Source of the DNA: Sulfolobus sp. S-194
GTDB lineage: Archaea; Thermoproteota; Thermoprotei_A; Sulfolobales; Sulfolobaceae
Assembly (NCBI RefSeq): GCF_012222305.1
Contig: NZ_CP035730.1
Location: 1,825,501-1,889,500, forward strand
Direction: 5' to 3'
DNA length: 64,000 nucleotides
Below are positions 11,034 through 22,107 of this stretch, in pieces. Each line of letters begins with the position of its first letter. Positions within the stretch are counted from its first letter, which is position 1. The translations under genes were made by a program, and so were the position numbers. Under the pieces are notes generated by a model. It was not told where the DNA came from. It was given only the letters and a program-made list of their open reading frames with translations, and did no database searches.

Positions 11034-12206
11034 ATGAAAATAGTCCTTGCATACTCTGGTGGACTTGATACTACAGTATCGATTAGATGGCTAAAGGAAA
11101 CCTTTAACGCGGATGTTATCACAGTAACGGTAGATGTAGGGCAGAAAGATAATTTTGAAGACATAGAAAAAAGAGCATACATAGCAGGTGCTATAAAACA
11201 TTATACCATAGATGCAAAAAAGGAGTTTGCTGATAATTTCATATCTTACGCAATCAAGATGAACGGATTATATGAGGATGTTTATCCGTTGTCAACGGCA
11301 TTGGCAAGACCATTAATAGCAGAAAAAGTAGTTGAAGTTGCAAAAAAGGAAGGAGCTGAAGCCGTAGCTCACGGTTCTACATCTAAGGGAAATGATCAAG
11401 TGAGATTTGACCTTGCAGTTAAGGCATTATACCCTGACGTTAAGATAATAGCACCAGCTAGAATATGGAATATGACTAGAGAGAAAGAGATAGAGTTTGC
11501 AAAAGCCAGAGGAATTCCTATTAAAAGTGAAAGCAGTAAATATAGTATTGACGAGAACTTATGGGGTAGAAGTATTGAGGGTGATGATATTTCTGATCCG
11601 TCAAAAGAAGTCCCAGAAGATGCCTTTGAATGGACTAAAAAGAAAAATAATGGTAAAATTACTCTCTCCATTGAATTTGAAAAAGGTATTCCAATTGCTA
11701 TAAATAATGAAAAAATGGATTTAGTCAAGATTATTCAAGTGCTAAATGAGGTAGTAGGTTCTTATGGGTTTGGAAGGGTAGAACATATAGAAAATAGAGT
11801 TGTTGGATTTAAGTCTAGAGAGGTATATGAAGTTCCTGCAGCGTTAGTTTTGATAAATTCACATAAAGACTTAGAAAAGACTGTGTATTCTCCATTAGAA
11901 TTTAGATTTAAGAAATATATAGATTCGCAATGGTCTGATCTAGTATATCAAGGATTATGGTTTGAGCCACTAAGAGAAACTATACAATTAGCTGGTGATA
12001 ACTTAAATAAATGGGTTATTGGAGAGGTGAAAGTAGAAATAGAAGGTAATGGAATGAGAATATTAGGCAGAACTTCAAGGTACTCTCCATATTCTGAAAA
12101 AATTGCTAGTTATAACAAAGGATGGTATCCAAGCGACGAAATGGCTAGGGGATTTATTGAAATATATGGCATGCATTCATTGCTAACCAGACAGGTGAGA
12201 GAGTAG
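11034..12206 (+). CDS. argG: Argininosuccinate synthase
   Basis: 390 residues of the enzyme joining citrulline and aspartate with ATP. The N-terminal [14 protein letters not shown] is the N-type ATP pyrophosphatase loop; [15 protein letters not shown] and [15 protein letters not shown] are the substrate-binding segments typical of ArgG. Length is standard. It heads argG-argH-carA-carB-argX, and its stop overlaps the argH GTG by one base. The promoter carries the inverted repeat described at 10983-11010. Confidence 0.97.
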   Translation: MKIVLAYSGGLDTTVSIRWLKETFNADVITVTVDVGQKDNFEDIEKRAYIAGAIKHYTIDAKKEFADNFISYAIKMNGLYEDVYPLSTALARPLIAEKVVEVAKKEGAEAVAHGSTSKGNDQVRFDLAVKALYPDVKIIAPARIWNMTREKEIEFAKARGIPIKSESSKYSIDENLWGRSIEGDDISDPSKEVPEDAFEWTKKKNNGKITLSIEFEKGIPIAINNEKMDLVKIIQVLNEVVGSYGFGRVEHIENRVVGFKSREVYEVPAALVLINSHKDLEKTVYSPLEFRFKKYIDSQWSDLVYQGLWFEPLRETIQLAGDNLNKWVIGEVKVEIEGNGMRILGRTSRYSPYSEKIASYNKGWYPSDEMARGFIEIYGMHSLLTRQVRE

Positions 12207-13546
12207 TGGTATTATATAGAAGATGGGGTTCAGAAAAAGATTTTGTGTCTACTTATACTTCTTCCATAGATAGTGATAAGGAAATAGTGGAAGAAGTAAA
12301 AATTGTGATGAAAGCTCATGTTATAGAACTTTATCTCTCTGGTTATATGACAAAAGATACTACTAAAAGAATTTTATTAGCAATAAACTCTTTTCATGAA
12401 TTGAAAGAAGGATACGAAGATATTCATGAGGCTTTAGAAGATCATATAATAAAGACAGTTGGTGAAGAAGGCGGATGGGTAGGATTTGGAAGAAGTAGGA
12501 ATGATCATGTAGCTACAGCACTAAGACTTAAGATGAGAAAATATCTTATTGAAATTTTATATGATCTCATATCTTTGAGAAAAACCCTTATTGAGAAAAG
12601 TAAAACGTCTACAGAAATTTTATTTCCTACTTATACTCACTTTCAACCAGCTCAACCCTCAACATTAGCTCATTATTTCTTGTATATTGAAGATGAATTA
12701 GCTACAATCTGGAATTATATTTATTCTTCTTTACTTATGGTAAATAGATCTCCATTAGGAAGCGGGGCCATTGTAGGTACTAATGTTAAATTAGATAGAA
12801 AAAGAGAAGCTGAATTACTAGGATTCGATGACATTATATATAACACAATATCTGCTACTTCATCACGATTAGATCTAATAAATGCAGTATCAAATTTGTC
12901 TTTGCTAATGTTATTTTTTAGTAGAATAGCTGAAGATTTGATTCTTCTTTCATCCATGTTTGTTAATATAATAAAATTACCTGACTCTCACGTTAGTACT
13001 AGTAGTTTAATGCCACAAAAGAGAAATGCAGTTACATTAGAGGTTCTCAGAAGTAAGGCTGGAGAGTGCTTTGGTGATCTATCCTCTCTTTTTAACATTT
13101 ATAAAGGTTTACCATCTGGCTATAATTTAGATTTACAAGAAATGAATAAGCATTATTGGGATTGCACTAAAATTGTTATTTCTTCAATAGAAGTAATAAA
13201 TTCAATATTAGAAGGTATCGAAGTTCTAAGCTTTCAATTAAACGACAAGACTACAGCTACTGATGTTGCTGAAGACTTAGCTATTACTGGAATACCATAT
13301 AGAAAAGCTTATATGGAGGTAGCAAACAGAATTAGAGCGGGCACTTTTATATCCGAAATTTCTCCAAAAACTTCTATATATAAGAAGGCTGTTATAGGCT
13401 CTCCTAATCCTGAGTTAATAAAAGAAGAAATAAAAATTAAGGAAAATAGAATAGCAGAAGAAGAGAATAAATTAAAACAATATGAAGAAAAAATAATCGG
13501 AAAAATGAATGAATTAAAGGTGATCGAAGATGACCTTATATTGTAA
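12206..13546 (+). CDS. argH: Argininosuccinate lyase
   Basis: 446 residues of the fumarase/aspartase superfamily, cleaving argininosuccinate to arginine and fumarate. The signature STSSLMPQKRN near residue 270 is intact. GFGRSRNDHVATALRL and TYTHFQPAQPSTLAHY are the other conserved segments. The start is GTG at 12206, sharing one base with the argG stop. The C-terminus is a charged helix extending past the usual end of the fold and overlaps carA by 17 bases. Confidence 0.95.
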   Translation: MVLYRRWGSEKDFVSTYTSSIDSDKEIVEEVKIVMKAHVIELYLSGYMTKDTTKRILLAINSFHELKEGYEDIHEALEDHIIKTVGEEGGWVGFGRSRNDHVATALRLKMRKYLIEILYDLISLRKTLIEKSKTSTEILFPTYTHFQPAQPSTLAHYFLYIEDELATIWNYIYSSLLMVNRSPLGSGAIVGTNVKLDRKREAELLGFDDIIYNTISATSSRLDLINAVSNLSLLMLFFSRIAEDLILLSSMFVNIIKLPDSHVSTSSLMPQKRNAVTLEVLRSKAGECFGDLSSLFNIYKGLPSGYNLDLQEMNKHYWDCTKIVISSIEVINSILEGIEVLSFQLNDKTTATDVAEDLAITGIPYRKAYMEVANRIRAGTFISEISPKTSIYKKAVIGSPNPELIKEEIKIKENRIAEEENKLKQYEEKIIGKMNELKVIEDDLIL

Positions 13547-14648
13547 AAGAGGATATAAAGGGTATTTATATCTAGAAGATGGAACATTAATAGAAGGCTG
13601 CGGTTTTGGAGCTAAAGGAATTAGAGCTGGAGAAGTAGTTTTCACCACATCAATGAATGGTTATCCAGAGAGCTTAACTGATCCTTCATATAGAGGACAA
13701 ATTCTTGTAGTAACTCATCCACTGGTAGGAAATTATGGAGTCCCGGAAAAACAAAGAGTAGAAGGAATATTAACCAACTTTGAATCAGAACAAATACAAA
13801 TTGAAGGTCTTGTAGTAGCTGAAGAGACAGATCCCTTTAAATGGAATTCGTCTAAAAGCCTTCACGAATGGTTACTAAGTGAAGGGATTCCTGGTATTTC
13901 AGACGTTGATACTAGAAATATCGTTAAAAAAGTAAGAAGTAGAGGAGTCATGATGGGAGTAATAGCATCTGGTTATGAGATAGAAGATCCAAAGAAGTTC
14001 CTAGAAAAGAAGTATGATGAGATCGATTTTACACAGTTTACATCACCAAAAGCTCCCATAGTTCATTTGGGTAATACTGGCGAAACAATAGTAGTGGTAG
14101 ATTGTGGGGTAAAGCATGGCATACTCTATCAACTCCACCAAAGAGGATTCACAATTGTAAGAGTTCCTTGTAAGTTTAGTGCAAGTAAAATAATGGATTA
14201 TTATCCTAAAGGTGTAGTTTTTGGTAACGGTCCAGGTAATCCAAACTTATTGCAAGAAGTTATAGAGAATTTTAAAGAATTAACAGAATATAAAATCCCA
14301 ATTCTAGGAATTTGCTTAGGGCATCAAATAGCAACTCTAGCACTGGGAGGTAAAATTAAGAAAATGAAATTCGGACATAGGGCAATAAACAAACCAGTAA
14401 TTGATGTCTCATCAAATAAATGTTATATAACAACGCATAATCACGGTTATGGTATTCTTTCAAAAGAAGATTTGCCACCAAACAGTAAATTGTGGTTTAT
14501 TAACCCAGATGACGGAACAATTGAGGGTTGGATACATGAAAAATTACCAATTATCACTACACAATTTCATCCTGAAGCTAGACCAGGTCCTTGGGATACA
14601 ACTTGGGTATTTGATAAATTTAAGAAGATGGTGAGTCGTAATGCGTGA
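13530..14648 (+). CDS. carA: Carbamoyl-phosphate synthase small subunit CarA
   Basis: 372 residues, the glutaminase subunit delivering ammonia to CarB. The N-terminal CarA domain shows [12 protein letters not shown] and [16 protein letters not shown]. The class I amidotransferase triad is C262 in GICLGHQIA with His/Glu in [18 protein letters not shown] at 13519-13525, inside argH, precedes the ATG, so translation is probably coupled. Carbamoyl phosphate serves both arginine and pyrimidine synthesis; placement between argH and argX ties this copy to arginine. Confidence 0.96.
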   Translation: MTLYCKRGYKGYLYLEDGTLIEGCGFGAKGIRAGEVVFTTSMNGYPESLTDPSYRGQILVVTHPLVGNYGVPEKQRVEGILTNFESEQIQIEGLVVAEETDPFKWNSSKSLHEWLLSEGIPGISDVDTRNIVKKVRSRGVMMGVIASGYEIEDPKKFLEKKYDEIDFTQFTSPKAPIVHLGNTGETIVVVDCGVKHGILYQLHQRGFTIVRVPCKFSASKIMDYYPKGVVFGNGPGNPNLLQEVIENFKELTEYKIPILGICLGHQIATLALGGKIKKMKFGHRAINKPVIDVSSNKCYITTHNHGYGILSKEDLPPNSKLWFINPDDGTIEGWIHEKLPIITTQFHPEARPGPWDTTWVFDKFKKMVSRNA

Positions 14649-17600
14649 GAGTGTAAGAAAAGTATTAGTTATTGGATCTGGACCTATAAAAATAGCTGAA
14701 GCTGCAGAGTTTGATTACAGTGGAAGTCAAGCGTTAAAGGCATTAAAAGAGGAAGGAATAGAGACAGTATTAGTAAATTCTAACGTGGCAACAGTACAGA
14801 CTAGTAGAAAGTTCGCTGATAAACTTTATATGATACCAGTAACTTGGTGGGCGGTTGAAAAAGTAATTGAAAGAGAAAGACCAGACGGAATTATGGTAGG
14901 ATTCGGAGGTCAGACAGCACTGAACGTAGGTGTAGATTTATACAATAAGGGAATACTTCAGAAGTACGGTGTTAAAGTTTTAGGTACCCCCATAGAAGGA
15001 ATTGAGAGAGCATTAAGTAGAGAGAAATTCAGAGAGACAATGATTAATGTAGGTTTACCAGTACCTCCAAGTCTTTCAGCTAGAAGCGAGGAAGAAGCGT
15101 TAGAAAAGGCAAGGCAAATTGGTTATCCAGTAATGGTGAGAGTAAGCTTTAATCTAGGCGGAAGAGGCTCTATGGTAGCGTGGACTGAAGAAGAGTTAAA
15201 GAGAGATATTGGAAGGGCTTTGAGCCAAAGTTATATTCATGAGGTTCTAATAGAGAAATATTTACATCATTGGATAGAATTAGAATATGAGGTAATGAGA
15301 GACAAATATGGAAATTCAGCAGTAATTGCTTGTATTGAAAACTTGGATCCTATGGGTGTTCACACTGGTGAATCTACTGTAATTTCACCTTGTCAAACAT
15401 TAGATAATAAAGAATTTCAGGATATGAGATTTATGTCTATGGATGTTGCAAAATCTATTGATTTAATAGGTGAATGCAATGTACAATTTGCATTAGATCC
15501 AAAAGGTTATAATTATTATGTAATTGAGACAAATCCAAGAATGTCAAGATCGAGTGCGCTAGCGAGTAAAGCTACAGGATACCCATTAGCCTATGTATCA
15601 GCAAAGTTAGCATTAGGTTATAGTTTATATGAGGTTTTGAATAAGGTATCTGGAAGCACTTGTGCTTGCTTTGAGCCCAGTTTAGATTACATTGTAATAA
15701 AGATTCCTAGATGGGATTTAGATAAATTTGAAAATGTAGAGGTTAGCTTAGCTTCAGAAATGAAAAGCGTTGGAGAGGTAATGAGTATAGGTAGGTCATT
15801 TGAAGAATCCTTACAAAAAGCTGTGAGAATGTTAGATATTGGTGAGCCAGGAGTCGTAGGAGGGAAGATATATTTCTCTAAAATGACAAAAGAAGACGCT
15901 CTTAAAAATCTTAAAATGAGAAGGCCTTATTGGTTCCTTTATGCTGCTAAAGCATTTAAAGAAGGCGCAACTATTGATGAAGTTTATGATGTCACTGGAA
16001 TTAACAAATTCTTCCTAAATAAGATAAAAGCATTAGTAGAGTTTTATGAGATGCTAAGAAAGCAAAGAAACATCGATAAGGATACTTTACTTAAGGCTAA
16101 GAAATTAGGGTTTAGTGATCTTCAGTTGGCAAAGGCACTAGGAGTGAAGGAAAGTGATATTAGAAAACTAAGAGAAAAATGGAATATTGAGCCTAAAGTA
16201 AAACAAATAGATACTTTGGCCGGAGAATGGCCTGCAGTTACTAATTACATGTATTTAACATATAATGGTACGGAAGATGATATAGAATTCTCACAGGGGA
16301 ACAAATTACTAATAATTGGTGCAGGAGGTTTTAGAATAGGAGTTTCAGTTGAGTTTGATTGGAGTGTAGTGTCACTATTAGATAGTTCATTAAAGTACTT
16401 TAATGATGTAACCATACTTAATTATAATCCGGAAACTGTCTCAACTGATTGGGATATTGCGAGGAAGCTTTATTTTGACGAAATTAGCGTGGAAAGAGTA
16501 TTGGATTTAATCAGGAAAGAGAAATTCACTTATGTAGCTACATTTACTGGAGGTCAGATAGGAAATAATATATCTAAAAAATTAGAAGAAGAAGGAATAA
16601 GATTGTTAGGAACTTCTGGTAGAAGCGTAGATACAGCGGAAGATAGAGAGAAGTTCTCTAAATTGCTTGATAAACTAGGAATTAAACAACCCGAATGGAT
16701 TTCTGCAAGATCAATGGAAGAAGTAAAGGAATTTATTGGCAAAGTAGGTTATCCAGTTTTGATAAGACCAAGTTATGTACTGAGCGGTGCTGCTATGAAA
16801 ATAGTAAATAATGATCTAGAATTAATGGAATATTTAAAGAGGGCTACAGAAGTATCATCAGAACATCCAGTTGTTATATCAAAATACTTAAACGACGCTA
16901 TTGAGGCTGAGATTGATGCTGCTGGAGATGGTAAAGGAGTATATGGGGTAGTAATTGAGCACGTAGAAGAGGCTGGAGTCCATAGCGGAGATGCAACCAT
17001 GTCAATTCCCTTTAGAAAATTATCAAGTAATGTAGTTAATAAAATGAAAGAGAATGTGCATATGCTAGTAAGAGAATTAGAAATTAAAGGCCCCTTTAAT
17101 GTACAGTTTGTAATAAAGAATAATGAACCATATATTATAGAGCTTAATTTGAGAGCAAGTAGATCAATGCCATTTAGTAGCAAAGTGGTTAGTAAAAACA
17201 TAATTTCGTTAGCACTTGATGGGATATTAAATGGTTTTGGATTTGATGAGTTTATTGAATTAAAATCAAAATCATGGGGAGTAAAATCTCCACAGTTTTC
17301 ATGGGCTCAGTTAAAAGGTGCTTACCCATTTCTAGGACCAGAAATGAAGAGTACGGGTGAAGCTGCATCTTTAGGTACCGATTTTTACGATGCGTTATTA
17401 AAAAGCTGGTTATCGTCTAGTCCAAACAGAATACCTAACAAAGGAGGGATTGCCCTTGTATATGGTACTACAAATGTTGAATACCTAAGAATTGCAGCTA
17501 AGAATTTAATTGATTATGGAATGAATACCTATACTTTATCTGAAGCTAGCATAGGAATCGAAGAGAAAAATATTAGAGATACAATAGAACTTATTAAGAA

Positions 17601-17787
17601 CAGAAAAGTTGAAATTGTTGTAACTGATGGATATCTTAAGCATATAGATTATGAGGTGAGGCGTATTGCCGTGGATTATAATATACCTATAATATTAAAC
17701 GGTAGATTAGGAGCTGAAGTTACAAGAGCTTTTTCTCATCCAAATATTACATATTACGAAATGAGTGAATATGGTGCGGGAATATGA
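14641..17787 (+). CDS. carB: Carbamoyl-phosphate synthase large subunit CarB
   Basis: 1,048 residues with the two homologous ATP-grasp halves expected of CarB, making carbamoyl phosphate from bicarbonate, ammonia and two ATP. The first half starts [20 protein letters not shown] with NVNP-like NSNVATVQT and [20 protein letters not shown]. The second half repeats the plan from about residue 555 ([34 protein letters not shown]), ending in an MGS-like allosteric domain of about 120 residues. SD GGTGAG at 14630-14635 precedes the ATG, and the stop forms ATGA with argX. Confidence 0.97.
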   Translation: MRESVRKVLVIGSGPIKIAEAAEFDYSGSQALKALKEEGIETVLVNSNVATVQTSRKFADKLYMIPVTWWAVEKVIERERPDGIMVGFGGQTALNVGVDLYNKGILQKYGVKVLGTPIEGIERALSREKFRETMINVGLPVPPSLSARSEEEALEKARQIGYPVMVRVSFNLGGRGSMVAWTEEELKRDIGRALSQSYIHEVLIEKYLHHWIELEYEVMRDKYGNSAVIACIENLDPMGVHTGESTVISPCQTLDNKEFQDMRFMSMDVAKSIDLIGECNVQFALDPKGYNYYVIETNPRMSRSSALASKATGYPLAYVSAKLALGYSLYEVLNKVSGSTCACFEPSLDYIVIKIPRWDLDKFENVEVSLASEMKSVGEVMSIGRSFEESLQKAVRMLDIGEPGVVGGKIYFSKMTKEDALKNLKMRRPYWFLYAAKAFKEGATIDEVYDVTGINKFFLNKIKALVEFYEMLRKQRNIDKDTLLKAKKLGFSDLQLAKALGVKESDIRKLREKWNIEPKVKQIDTLAGEWPAVTNYMYLTYNGTEDDIEFSQGNKLLIIGAGGFRIGVSVEFDWSVVSLLDSSLKYFNDVTILNYNPETVSTDWDIARKLYFDEISVERVLDLIRKEKFTYVATFTGGQIGNNISKKLEEEGIRLLGTSGRSVDTAEDREKFSKLLDKLGIKQPEWISARSMEEVKEFIGKVGYPVLIRPSYVLSGAAMKIVNNDLELMEYLKRATEVSSEHPVVISKYLNDAIEAEIDAAGDGKGVYGVVIEHVEEAGVHSGDATMSIPFRKLSSNVVNKMKENVHMLVRELEIKGPFNVQFVIKNNEPYIIELNLRASRSMPFSSKVVSKNIISLALDGILNGFGFDEFIELKSKSWGVKSPQFSWAQLKGAYPFLGPEMKSTGEAASLGTDFYDALLKSWLSSSPNRIPNKGGIALVYGTTNVEYLRIAAKNLIDYGMNTYTLSEASIGIEEKNIRDTIELIKNRKVEIVVTDGYLKHIDYEVRRIAVDYNIPIILNGRLGAEVTRAFSHPNITYYEMSEYGAGI

Positions 17788-18632
17788 GAGTAGCATTAAT
17801 AGTTGATATTGTAAGACAAGAAGAGAAATTAATAGCAAAAGCACTAGAGGAAAATAAGGTTCAGTACGATATAATAAATGTTGCCCAAGAACCTTTACCA
17901 TTTAATAAAGCACTTGGTAGATACGAGGTAGCGATAATAAGACCAGTTAGTATGTATAGAGCATTATATTCTTCTGCTGTACTTGAAGCTGCTGGTGTTC
18001 ATACCATAAACTCAAGTGATGTAATAAATGTATGTGGAGATAAAATATTAACATACTCTAAATTGTATAGAGAAGGAATTCCAATTCCAGATTCAATAAT
18101 TGCTCTTTCTGCAGAAGCAGCATTAAAAGCTTATGAACAAAAGGGATTTCCATTAATAGATAAACCACCAATAGGAAGCTGGGGCAGACTAGTCTCTTTA
18201 ATTAGAGATGTATTTGAGGGTAAAACAATAATTGAACACAGAGAACTAATGGGTAATTCTGCTTTAAAAGCTCATATAGTTCAAGAATACATTCAATATA
18301 AAGGTAGAGATATAAGATGTATAGTAATAGGTGATGAGCTATTGGGATGCTATGCAAGAAATATTCCACCTAATGAGTGGAGGGCCAACGTTGCTCTAGG
18401 AGGTACTCCTTCAAAAATTGAAGTTGATGATAAATTAAAGGAAACTGTAGTAAAAGCTGTAAGTATTGTCCATGGCGAGTTTGTTTCAATAGATATACTA
18501 GAGCATCCAAATAAGGGTTATGTAGTTAATGAATTAAATGACGTACCAGAATTCAAAGGTTTTATGGTGGCAACTAATATAAATGTAGCACAAAAGTTAG
18601 TCGAATATATAAAAGAAAATTATTCTAAATGA
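17784..18632 (+). CDS. argX: Glutamate (or aminoadipate)-carrier ligase ArgX/LysX
   Basis: 282 residues of an ATP-grasp enzyme of the RimK/LysX type, attaching glutamate or alpha-aminoadipate to the C-terminus of the carrier LysW (ArgW). Seen: [24 protein letters not shown]-like [42 protein letters not shown] and [14 protein letters not shown]. As the last gene of argG-argH-carAB, sharing ATGA with carB, it is most likely the arginine-specific ArgX acting on glutamate. LysX on aminoadipate is the alternative. The carrier LysW and the downstream ArgBCDE-type enzymes are not in the window. Its 3' end overlaps the convergent translin gene by 13 bases. Confidence 0.85.
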   Translation: MRVALIVDIVRQEEKLIAKALEENKVQYDIINVAQEPLPFNKALGRYEVAIIRPVSMYRALYSSAVLEAAGVHTINSSDVINVCGDKILTYSKLYREGIPIPDSIIALSAEAALKAYEQKGFPLIDKPPIGSWGRLVSLIRDVFEGKTIIEHRELMGNSALKAHIVQEYIQYKGRDIRCIVIGDELLGCYARNIPPNEWRANVALGGTPSKIEVDDKLKETVVKAVSIVHGEFVSIDILEHPNKGYVVNELNDVPEFKGFMVATNINVAQKLVEYIKENYSK

Positions 18633-19207
18633 GCTAGGAATAGATCGTGATTTGTTTCTTCTAAAAGTCTTCTAAGACTGTCAATTTTTTGTCTTAATCC
18701 AGGAACAACGGCCTTTGGATACTCTAAAGTCCACAATATTTCATATAACTCTTCCATCATTTTATAAGTATTCTCGGCTTCATTCTTATCATCTTTTCTA
18801 AGTAATTCTAGTACTCTTCTACGCATCTCTCCAATAGCATCTGCAATACCCAGAATATAATAAATCTCTGGGATGCCCAAATCTTCTGCAGTCTTTAGTT
18901 TTTCTCCAAAGTACATTGAAAAGACTATACTAGCCTCAGAAATTTCTTGGTATGCAGTTCCTACATCACCATATAACAGCTCTGGGTATTCATTTATTAT
19001 TTTCTTTAATTCTTCTAACTTTTGTAATGCAATCCTATATTTTTCTTCGGCTTCTCTCTTTTTTAATCTATGAGATAAGGATATAGTCTCTCCAGAATAT
19101 CTTATTACTTCTCTTGCCACAAGTAGGACTTTTTCTCTCTTATCGAACCTTTCTTGTAGTTTAGGAGTTATCTTATCTATATACTCTTTGATTTCTTCAA
19201 TAAGCAT
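18620..19207 (-). CDS. Archaeal translin-family protein
   Basis: 195 residues, all helical. The C-terminal half carries the translin pattern: [17 protein letters not shown] followed by [20 protein letters not shown]. Translins form nucleic-acid-binding octamers, and with TRAX act as RNases in eukaryotes; the archaeal role is unsettled. Such genes were sometimes mis-annotated as haloacid dehalogenases. It is a single minus-strand gene whose tail overlaps argX, with its promoter facing the hydroxyacyl-CoA dehydrogenase gene. Confidence 0.8.
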   Translation of the reverse strand: MLIEEIKEYIDKITPKLQERFDKREKVLLVAREVIRYSGETISLSHRLKKREAEEKYRIALQKLEELKKIINEYPELLYGDVGTAYQEISEASIVFSMYFGEKLKTAEDLGIPEIYYILGIADAIGEMRRRVLELLRKDDKNEAENTYKMMEELYEILWTLEYPKAVVPGLRQKIDSLRRLLEETNHDLFLAHLE

Positions 19208-19306
19208 AGGATAGAATTCGAGTTAAATAATTAAAACTATTTGTTAATATAGAGATTCTCATCATTCAAAGAAAACTACTTATACTACTTATACTTTTTA
19301 AATCCT

Positions 19307-20263
19307 ATGAGACAAATAAAGACAGTATCCGTAATTGGTGCTGGTGTAATTGGTGCTGGTTGGAGTACATTATTAGCTCTAAAAGGGTATGAAAATTGGT
19401 TTTATACAGAAAAGAAAGAGACATTAGATAAAGGGCTAGCAAAAATTAAAGGGTATCTTAACGTTTTGTATGAGTATAAGTTAATCGATAAGGAACCGGA
19501 TCACTACATGCAGAAAATTCATCCTACAACTAAGTTTGATGAGGCAATTAATAATACAGACTTTGTATTGGAAGCAATAATTGAAGAATATGGAGCTAAA
19601 AAAGCGTTATTTAAACAACTCGACGAAAAACTTGACAAAGATGTAATTTTAGCTAGTAGTACTTCTGGTTTATTAATGACTGAAATCCAAAAAGCTATGA
19701 TAAGATATCCAGAAAGAGGAGTAATTGCTCATCCGTGGAATCCCCCACATCTTTTACCCTTAATTGAAATTGTTCCAGGGGAGAAGACTTCTCAAGATAC
19801 AATATATGCTACTAAAGATTTTATGGAAAATAAACTTGAAAGAGTTGTAGTAGTTTTAAAGAAAGAAATACCAGGATTTATAGGAAATAGATTGGCCTTC
19901 GCTTTATTTAGAGAAGCGGTGAATTTAGTTGATGAAGGAGTAGCCACAGTTGAAGATATAGATAAAGTAATGACAGCTGCCATAGGTCTAAGATGGGCAT
20001 TTATGGGGCCATTCTTAACTTATCATTTAGGTGGAGGTGAAGGAGGAATCGAATACTTCTTTAGTAAAGGATTCGGATATGGTGCAAATGAATGGATGTA
20101 TACATTAGCTAAATACGATAAATTCCCATATACTGGTGTAGTAAAATCCGTGCAACAAATGAAAGAATATGAATTTCTAAAGAACAAGACATTTCAAGAG
20201 TTATCTAAGTGGAGAGACGAAAAATTGATATCATTAATAAAGTTATTAAGAGGAAAAATTTAA
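19307..20263 (+). CDS. 3-hydroxyacyl-CoA dehydrogenase family protein
   Basis: 318 residues of an NAD-dependent L-3-hydroxyacyl-CoA dehydrogenase. The Rossmann motif is [11 protein letters not shown] at residues 9-19. The catalytic His region reads [13 protein letters not shown], followed by [16 protein letters not shown] and [15 protein letters not shown]. The single-domain size is that of 3-hydroxybutyryl-CoA or L-gulonate/carnitine dehydrogenase-like members, so the exact substrate is open. TATACT-rich sequence around 19280-19295 precedes the ATG and no SD is visible, consistent with a leaderless monocistronic gene. Confidence 0.85.
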   Translation: MRQIKTVSVIGAGVIGAGWSTLLALKGYENWFYTEKKETLDKGLAKIKGYLNVLYEYKLIDKEPDHYMQKIHPTTKFDEAINNTDFVLEAIIEEYGAKKALFKQLDEKLDKDVILASSTSGLLMTEIQKAMIRYPERGVIAHPWNPPHLLPLIEIVPGEKTSQDTIYATKDFMENKLERVVVVLKKEIPGFIGNRLAFALFREAVNLVDEGVATVEDIDKVMTAAIGLRWAFMGPFLTYHLGGGEGGIEYFFSKGFGYGANEWMYTLAKYDKFPYTGVVKSVQQMKEYEFLKNKTFQELSKWRDEKLISLIKLLRGKI

Positions 20264-20266
20264 TTT

Positions 20267-20824
20267 TTATTCTTCTTCTTTAAATTCTAGGATTCCTAAG
20301 TTTTCTAATAACCCAGAATCCGTAACGTCAAATAATATTGCTTCTTCTGTCTCTGAAACGTTAACGTGATAGTGAACCATATTTGCTGGCACTACAAATA
20401 CATCTCCTTCTTCCCAGTCTAGCTTCTTACCTCCAACTACTGAATAACCTTTTCCTTTAACTACTAAATAGATTGAAGCCATGTTATGTGAATGAGGTTT
20501 AGTTTTAGCATTTGGTGATAGATATTGAAATCCTGGCATCATAGTTGGTGTTAATCCCCTAGATCTTCCCGTACTAGGTGAGTATAGCATAACTTTTGCT
20601 ACTCCTTTTTCAATAGGATTATCTATAGCTAATAACCTCAATAATTCCAAAATTTTATTAAACTTTATTACTTTAGGGCTTACTTGTGGTGGTGGTGTTG
20701 TATGTTCCATAAAAGCAACTATTCTAAGATCTTCAGTTTCATTTTCAATTTCCTTTATTATTTCTCTAGCTTTCTCCTTTATTATTTCAGACTGTTTATC
20801 AATTCGTTGAAGCGTTTTAGACAT
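20267..20824 (-). CDS. Cupin-domain protein
   Basis: 185 residues with an N-terminal helix of about 45 residues and one cupin barrel. The metal-site motif reads [18 protein letters not shown], with the second motif [15 protein letters not shown]. These give H-x-H, a downstream Glu-poor strand and a last His, so metal binding is likely but the Glu of the classic motif is not obvious. The layout resembles gentisate/homogentisate-dioxygenase-type or sugar-isomerase-type cupins; no reaction can be assigned. It is convergent with the dehydrogenase gene, only three bases apart. Confidence 0.75.
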   Translation of the reverse strand: MSKTLQRIDKQSEIIKEKAREIIKEIENETEDLRIVAFMEHTTPPPQVSPKVIKFNKILELLRLLAIDNPIEKGVAKVMLYSPSTGRSRGLTPTMMPGFQYLSPNAKTKPHSHNMASIYLVVKGKGYSVVGGKKLDWEEGDVFVVPANMVHYHVNVSETEEAILFDVTDSGLLENLGILEFKEEE

Positions 20825-20866
20825 ATGTATAAATTGTATAAGTAATTTAAAAAGGTTGTGGTTAGA

Positions 20867-21052
20867 ATGAAATGCTATTTATTATTTGAAGGAAAAAAAT
20901 GTGTGGAAATATGTGGTAGAATAGTTTGTGATGAAGAGACAGTAAAAAGTTACGGTGAAATGTGCGAGAAATGTGAAAAAGGGGACAAGCAGTCCTGTAT
21001 TAAACTTTATGAAAGGTATGGTTGTTGGAGTACTACAGGATGGTGGTTATAA
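20867..21052 (+). CDS. Small cysteine-rich protein, unknown function
   Basis: 61 residues containing eight cysteines: the start [12 protein letters not shown], then [13 protein letters not shown] and later QSC and YGC. Such density suggests metal or cluster binding, or disulfides. No family recognised. The ATG at 20867 was preferred to an in-frame GTG at 20858, because the TATA-like AGTAATTTAAAAAGG (20841-20854) lies about 20-25 bases before the ATG. Its last 20 bases overlap the convergent membrane protein gene. Confidence 0.55.
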   Translation: MKCYLLFEGKKCVEICGRIVCDEETVKSYGEMCEKCEKGDKQSCIKLYERYGCWSTTGWWL

Positions 21053-21587
21053 GGATTGAGAATAAAGATGCTACTATACCGGCTATGACCATGAGAATTA
21101 TTGTAAATATTTTTTCTTTTATTTCTCCTTCGTAAAACACTCCTAAGATTGAAAGTGATCCAGCTGATAGTATTATAGTTAAGTTAATATTTTTTAATAT
21201 TATATAGATTAGTAGTGGTATTAATCCTATAAATGGAGAGAGAGTATGAGCGATAGTTGATAGAATAACACTTATTTTATAACTATAGTCGTAAACTGTT
21301 CCTTTCAGTGATCTCATCATTTGTTTTTCAAGTTCTTTTAATTCTTCTTCTTTTTCCTTAAGCTCTACTACTATCGTATTCCACATTGAGGAAAGAGAGA
21401 CTCCTACAATACCAGATAAGGTTAACGGAATTAACTTAGGAATTGGTGTTTTAGCTAATGCTGATGAAACAATTATACTTAAAGCTACAAGTAAACCATC
21501 AAATGCCCCTAAAACAAGATACCTACGAATACTAGATTTATCATTTTTTACAACAATCTTAAATGCGTCTAAAAGTTTCTGTGACAC
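21033..21587 (-). CDS. VIT1/CCC1-like membrane protein
   Basis: 184 residues with about five hydrophobic segments. The first carries GAFDGLLVALSIIV, the hallmark of the CCC1/VIT1 iron/manganese transporter family. A charged, coiled-coil-like stretch (KEKEEELKELEKQ) separates the first pair of segments from the last three. That matches the VIT1 layout with its cytoplasmic metal-binding loop. It lacks the ferritin-like N-terminus of the second VIT-type gene at 40760-41803. Likely a divalent metal transporter, moderately sure. Confidence 0.65.
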   Translation of the reverse strand: MSQKLLDAFKIVVKNDKSSIRRYLVLGAFDGLLVALSIIVSSALAKTPIPKLIPLTLSGIVGVSLSSMWNTIVVELKEKEEELKELEKQMMRSLKGTVYDYSYKISVILSTIAHTLSPFIGLIPLLIYIILKNINLTIILSAGSLSILGVFYEGEIKEKIFTIILMVIAGIVASLFSILITTIL

Positions 21588-21631
21588 AGTAATACTTTAG
21601 ATTGAACTTATATATTAGGTTTATTTAAAAA

Positions 21632-22027
21632 ATGTCGATGAATAAAAACATATACCTTGCTTTGGCAATAGTAGTTATAATAATAACAGCTCTTGGTGTT
21701 TATGTTTTTAGTTCGTATAAAACTACAATAAATGTACAAAATTTAGGAGGAAGTTCAGTAAATGGGGAATATAAACTTGTTGTCAAAATTTTAGTAAATT
21801 ACGGACCATTTGGAGGTGTGCATCCTCTAGGTTCAGCAGATGTGTGGATTTATTATAATGGTAAGTATTATAATCAATCACTAACAAACAGCGACGGTGT
21901 AGTGACTTTCTATTTGCCACCAGGTAATTACACATTACTTTTTACAGTGTTTCATATAAAGTATAATATAAACTTGAACTCCAATTATGAAGTAACATTG
22001 AATTATGCATACCTAAAATCTACATGA
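21632..22027 (+). CDS. Membrane-anchored beta-sandwich protein, unknown
   Basis: 131 residues. Residues 6-27 form an N-terminal transmembrane or signal-anchor segment (IYLALAIVVIIITALGVYVF). The rest is a beta-rich extracytoplasmic domain with ADVWIYYNGKYYN and FYLPPGNYTLLF, resembling carboxypeptidase-regulatory or CNA-B type sandwiches (the GNYT-L turn). Asn-x-Ser/Thr sites are frequent, typical of glycosylated archaeal surface proteins. CTTATATATTA (about 21608-21618) is a TATA box. With it the second ATG (21638) would be an almost leaderless start, so 21632 and 21638 are both possible. Confidence 0.6.
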   Translation: MSMNKNIYLALAIVVIIITALGVYVFSSYKTTINVQNLGGSSVNGEYKLVVKILVNYGPFGGVHPLGSADVWIYYNGKYYNQSLTNSDGVVTFYLPPGNYTLLFTVFHIKYNINLNSNYEVTLNYAYLKST

Positions 22028-22076
22028 TGTAAATGGGAGTACATCTGAAAAGTGATGAAGTGGTCCTCGTCTGAAA
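22022..22076 (+). ncRNA. Box C/D guide sRNA candidate 1
   Basis: All four boxes occur in order with canonical spacing. C box ATGATGT is at 22024-22030 (one mismatch to RUGAUGA), followed by a 14-base guide and D' box CTGA at 22045-22048. A three-base linker leads to the perfect C' box GTGATGA at 22052-22058, then a 12-base guide AGTGGTCCTCGT and D box CTGA at 22071-22074. Total size is about 55 bases, the archaeal norm. It would direct 2'-O-methylation at the target base paired five positions upstream of D or D'. The C box overlaps the stop codon of the upstream gene, so the sRNA may be processed from that mRNA. The target is not identified. Confidence 0.75.
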
Positions 22077-22107
22077 AGTTTTTACCTTGTTTTTCTAACT
22101 ATATAGT

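Noticed and set aside
16773-17201. 142-codon minus-strand frame inside carB
   Set aside because: Lies opposite highly conserved CarB coding sequence, and its composition is that of an antisense shadow.
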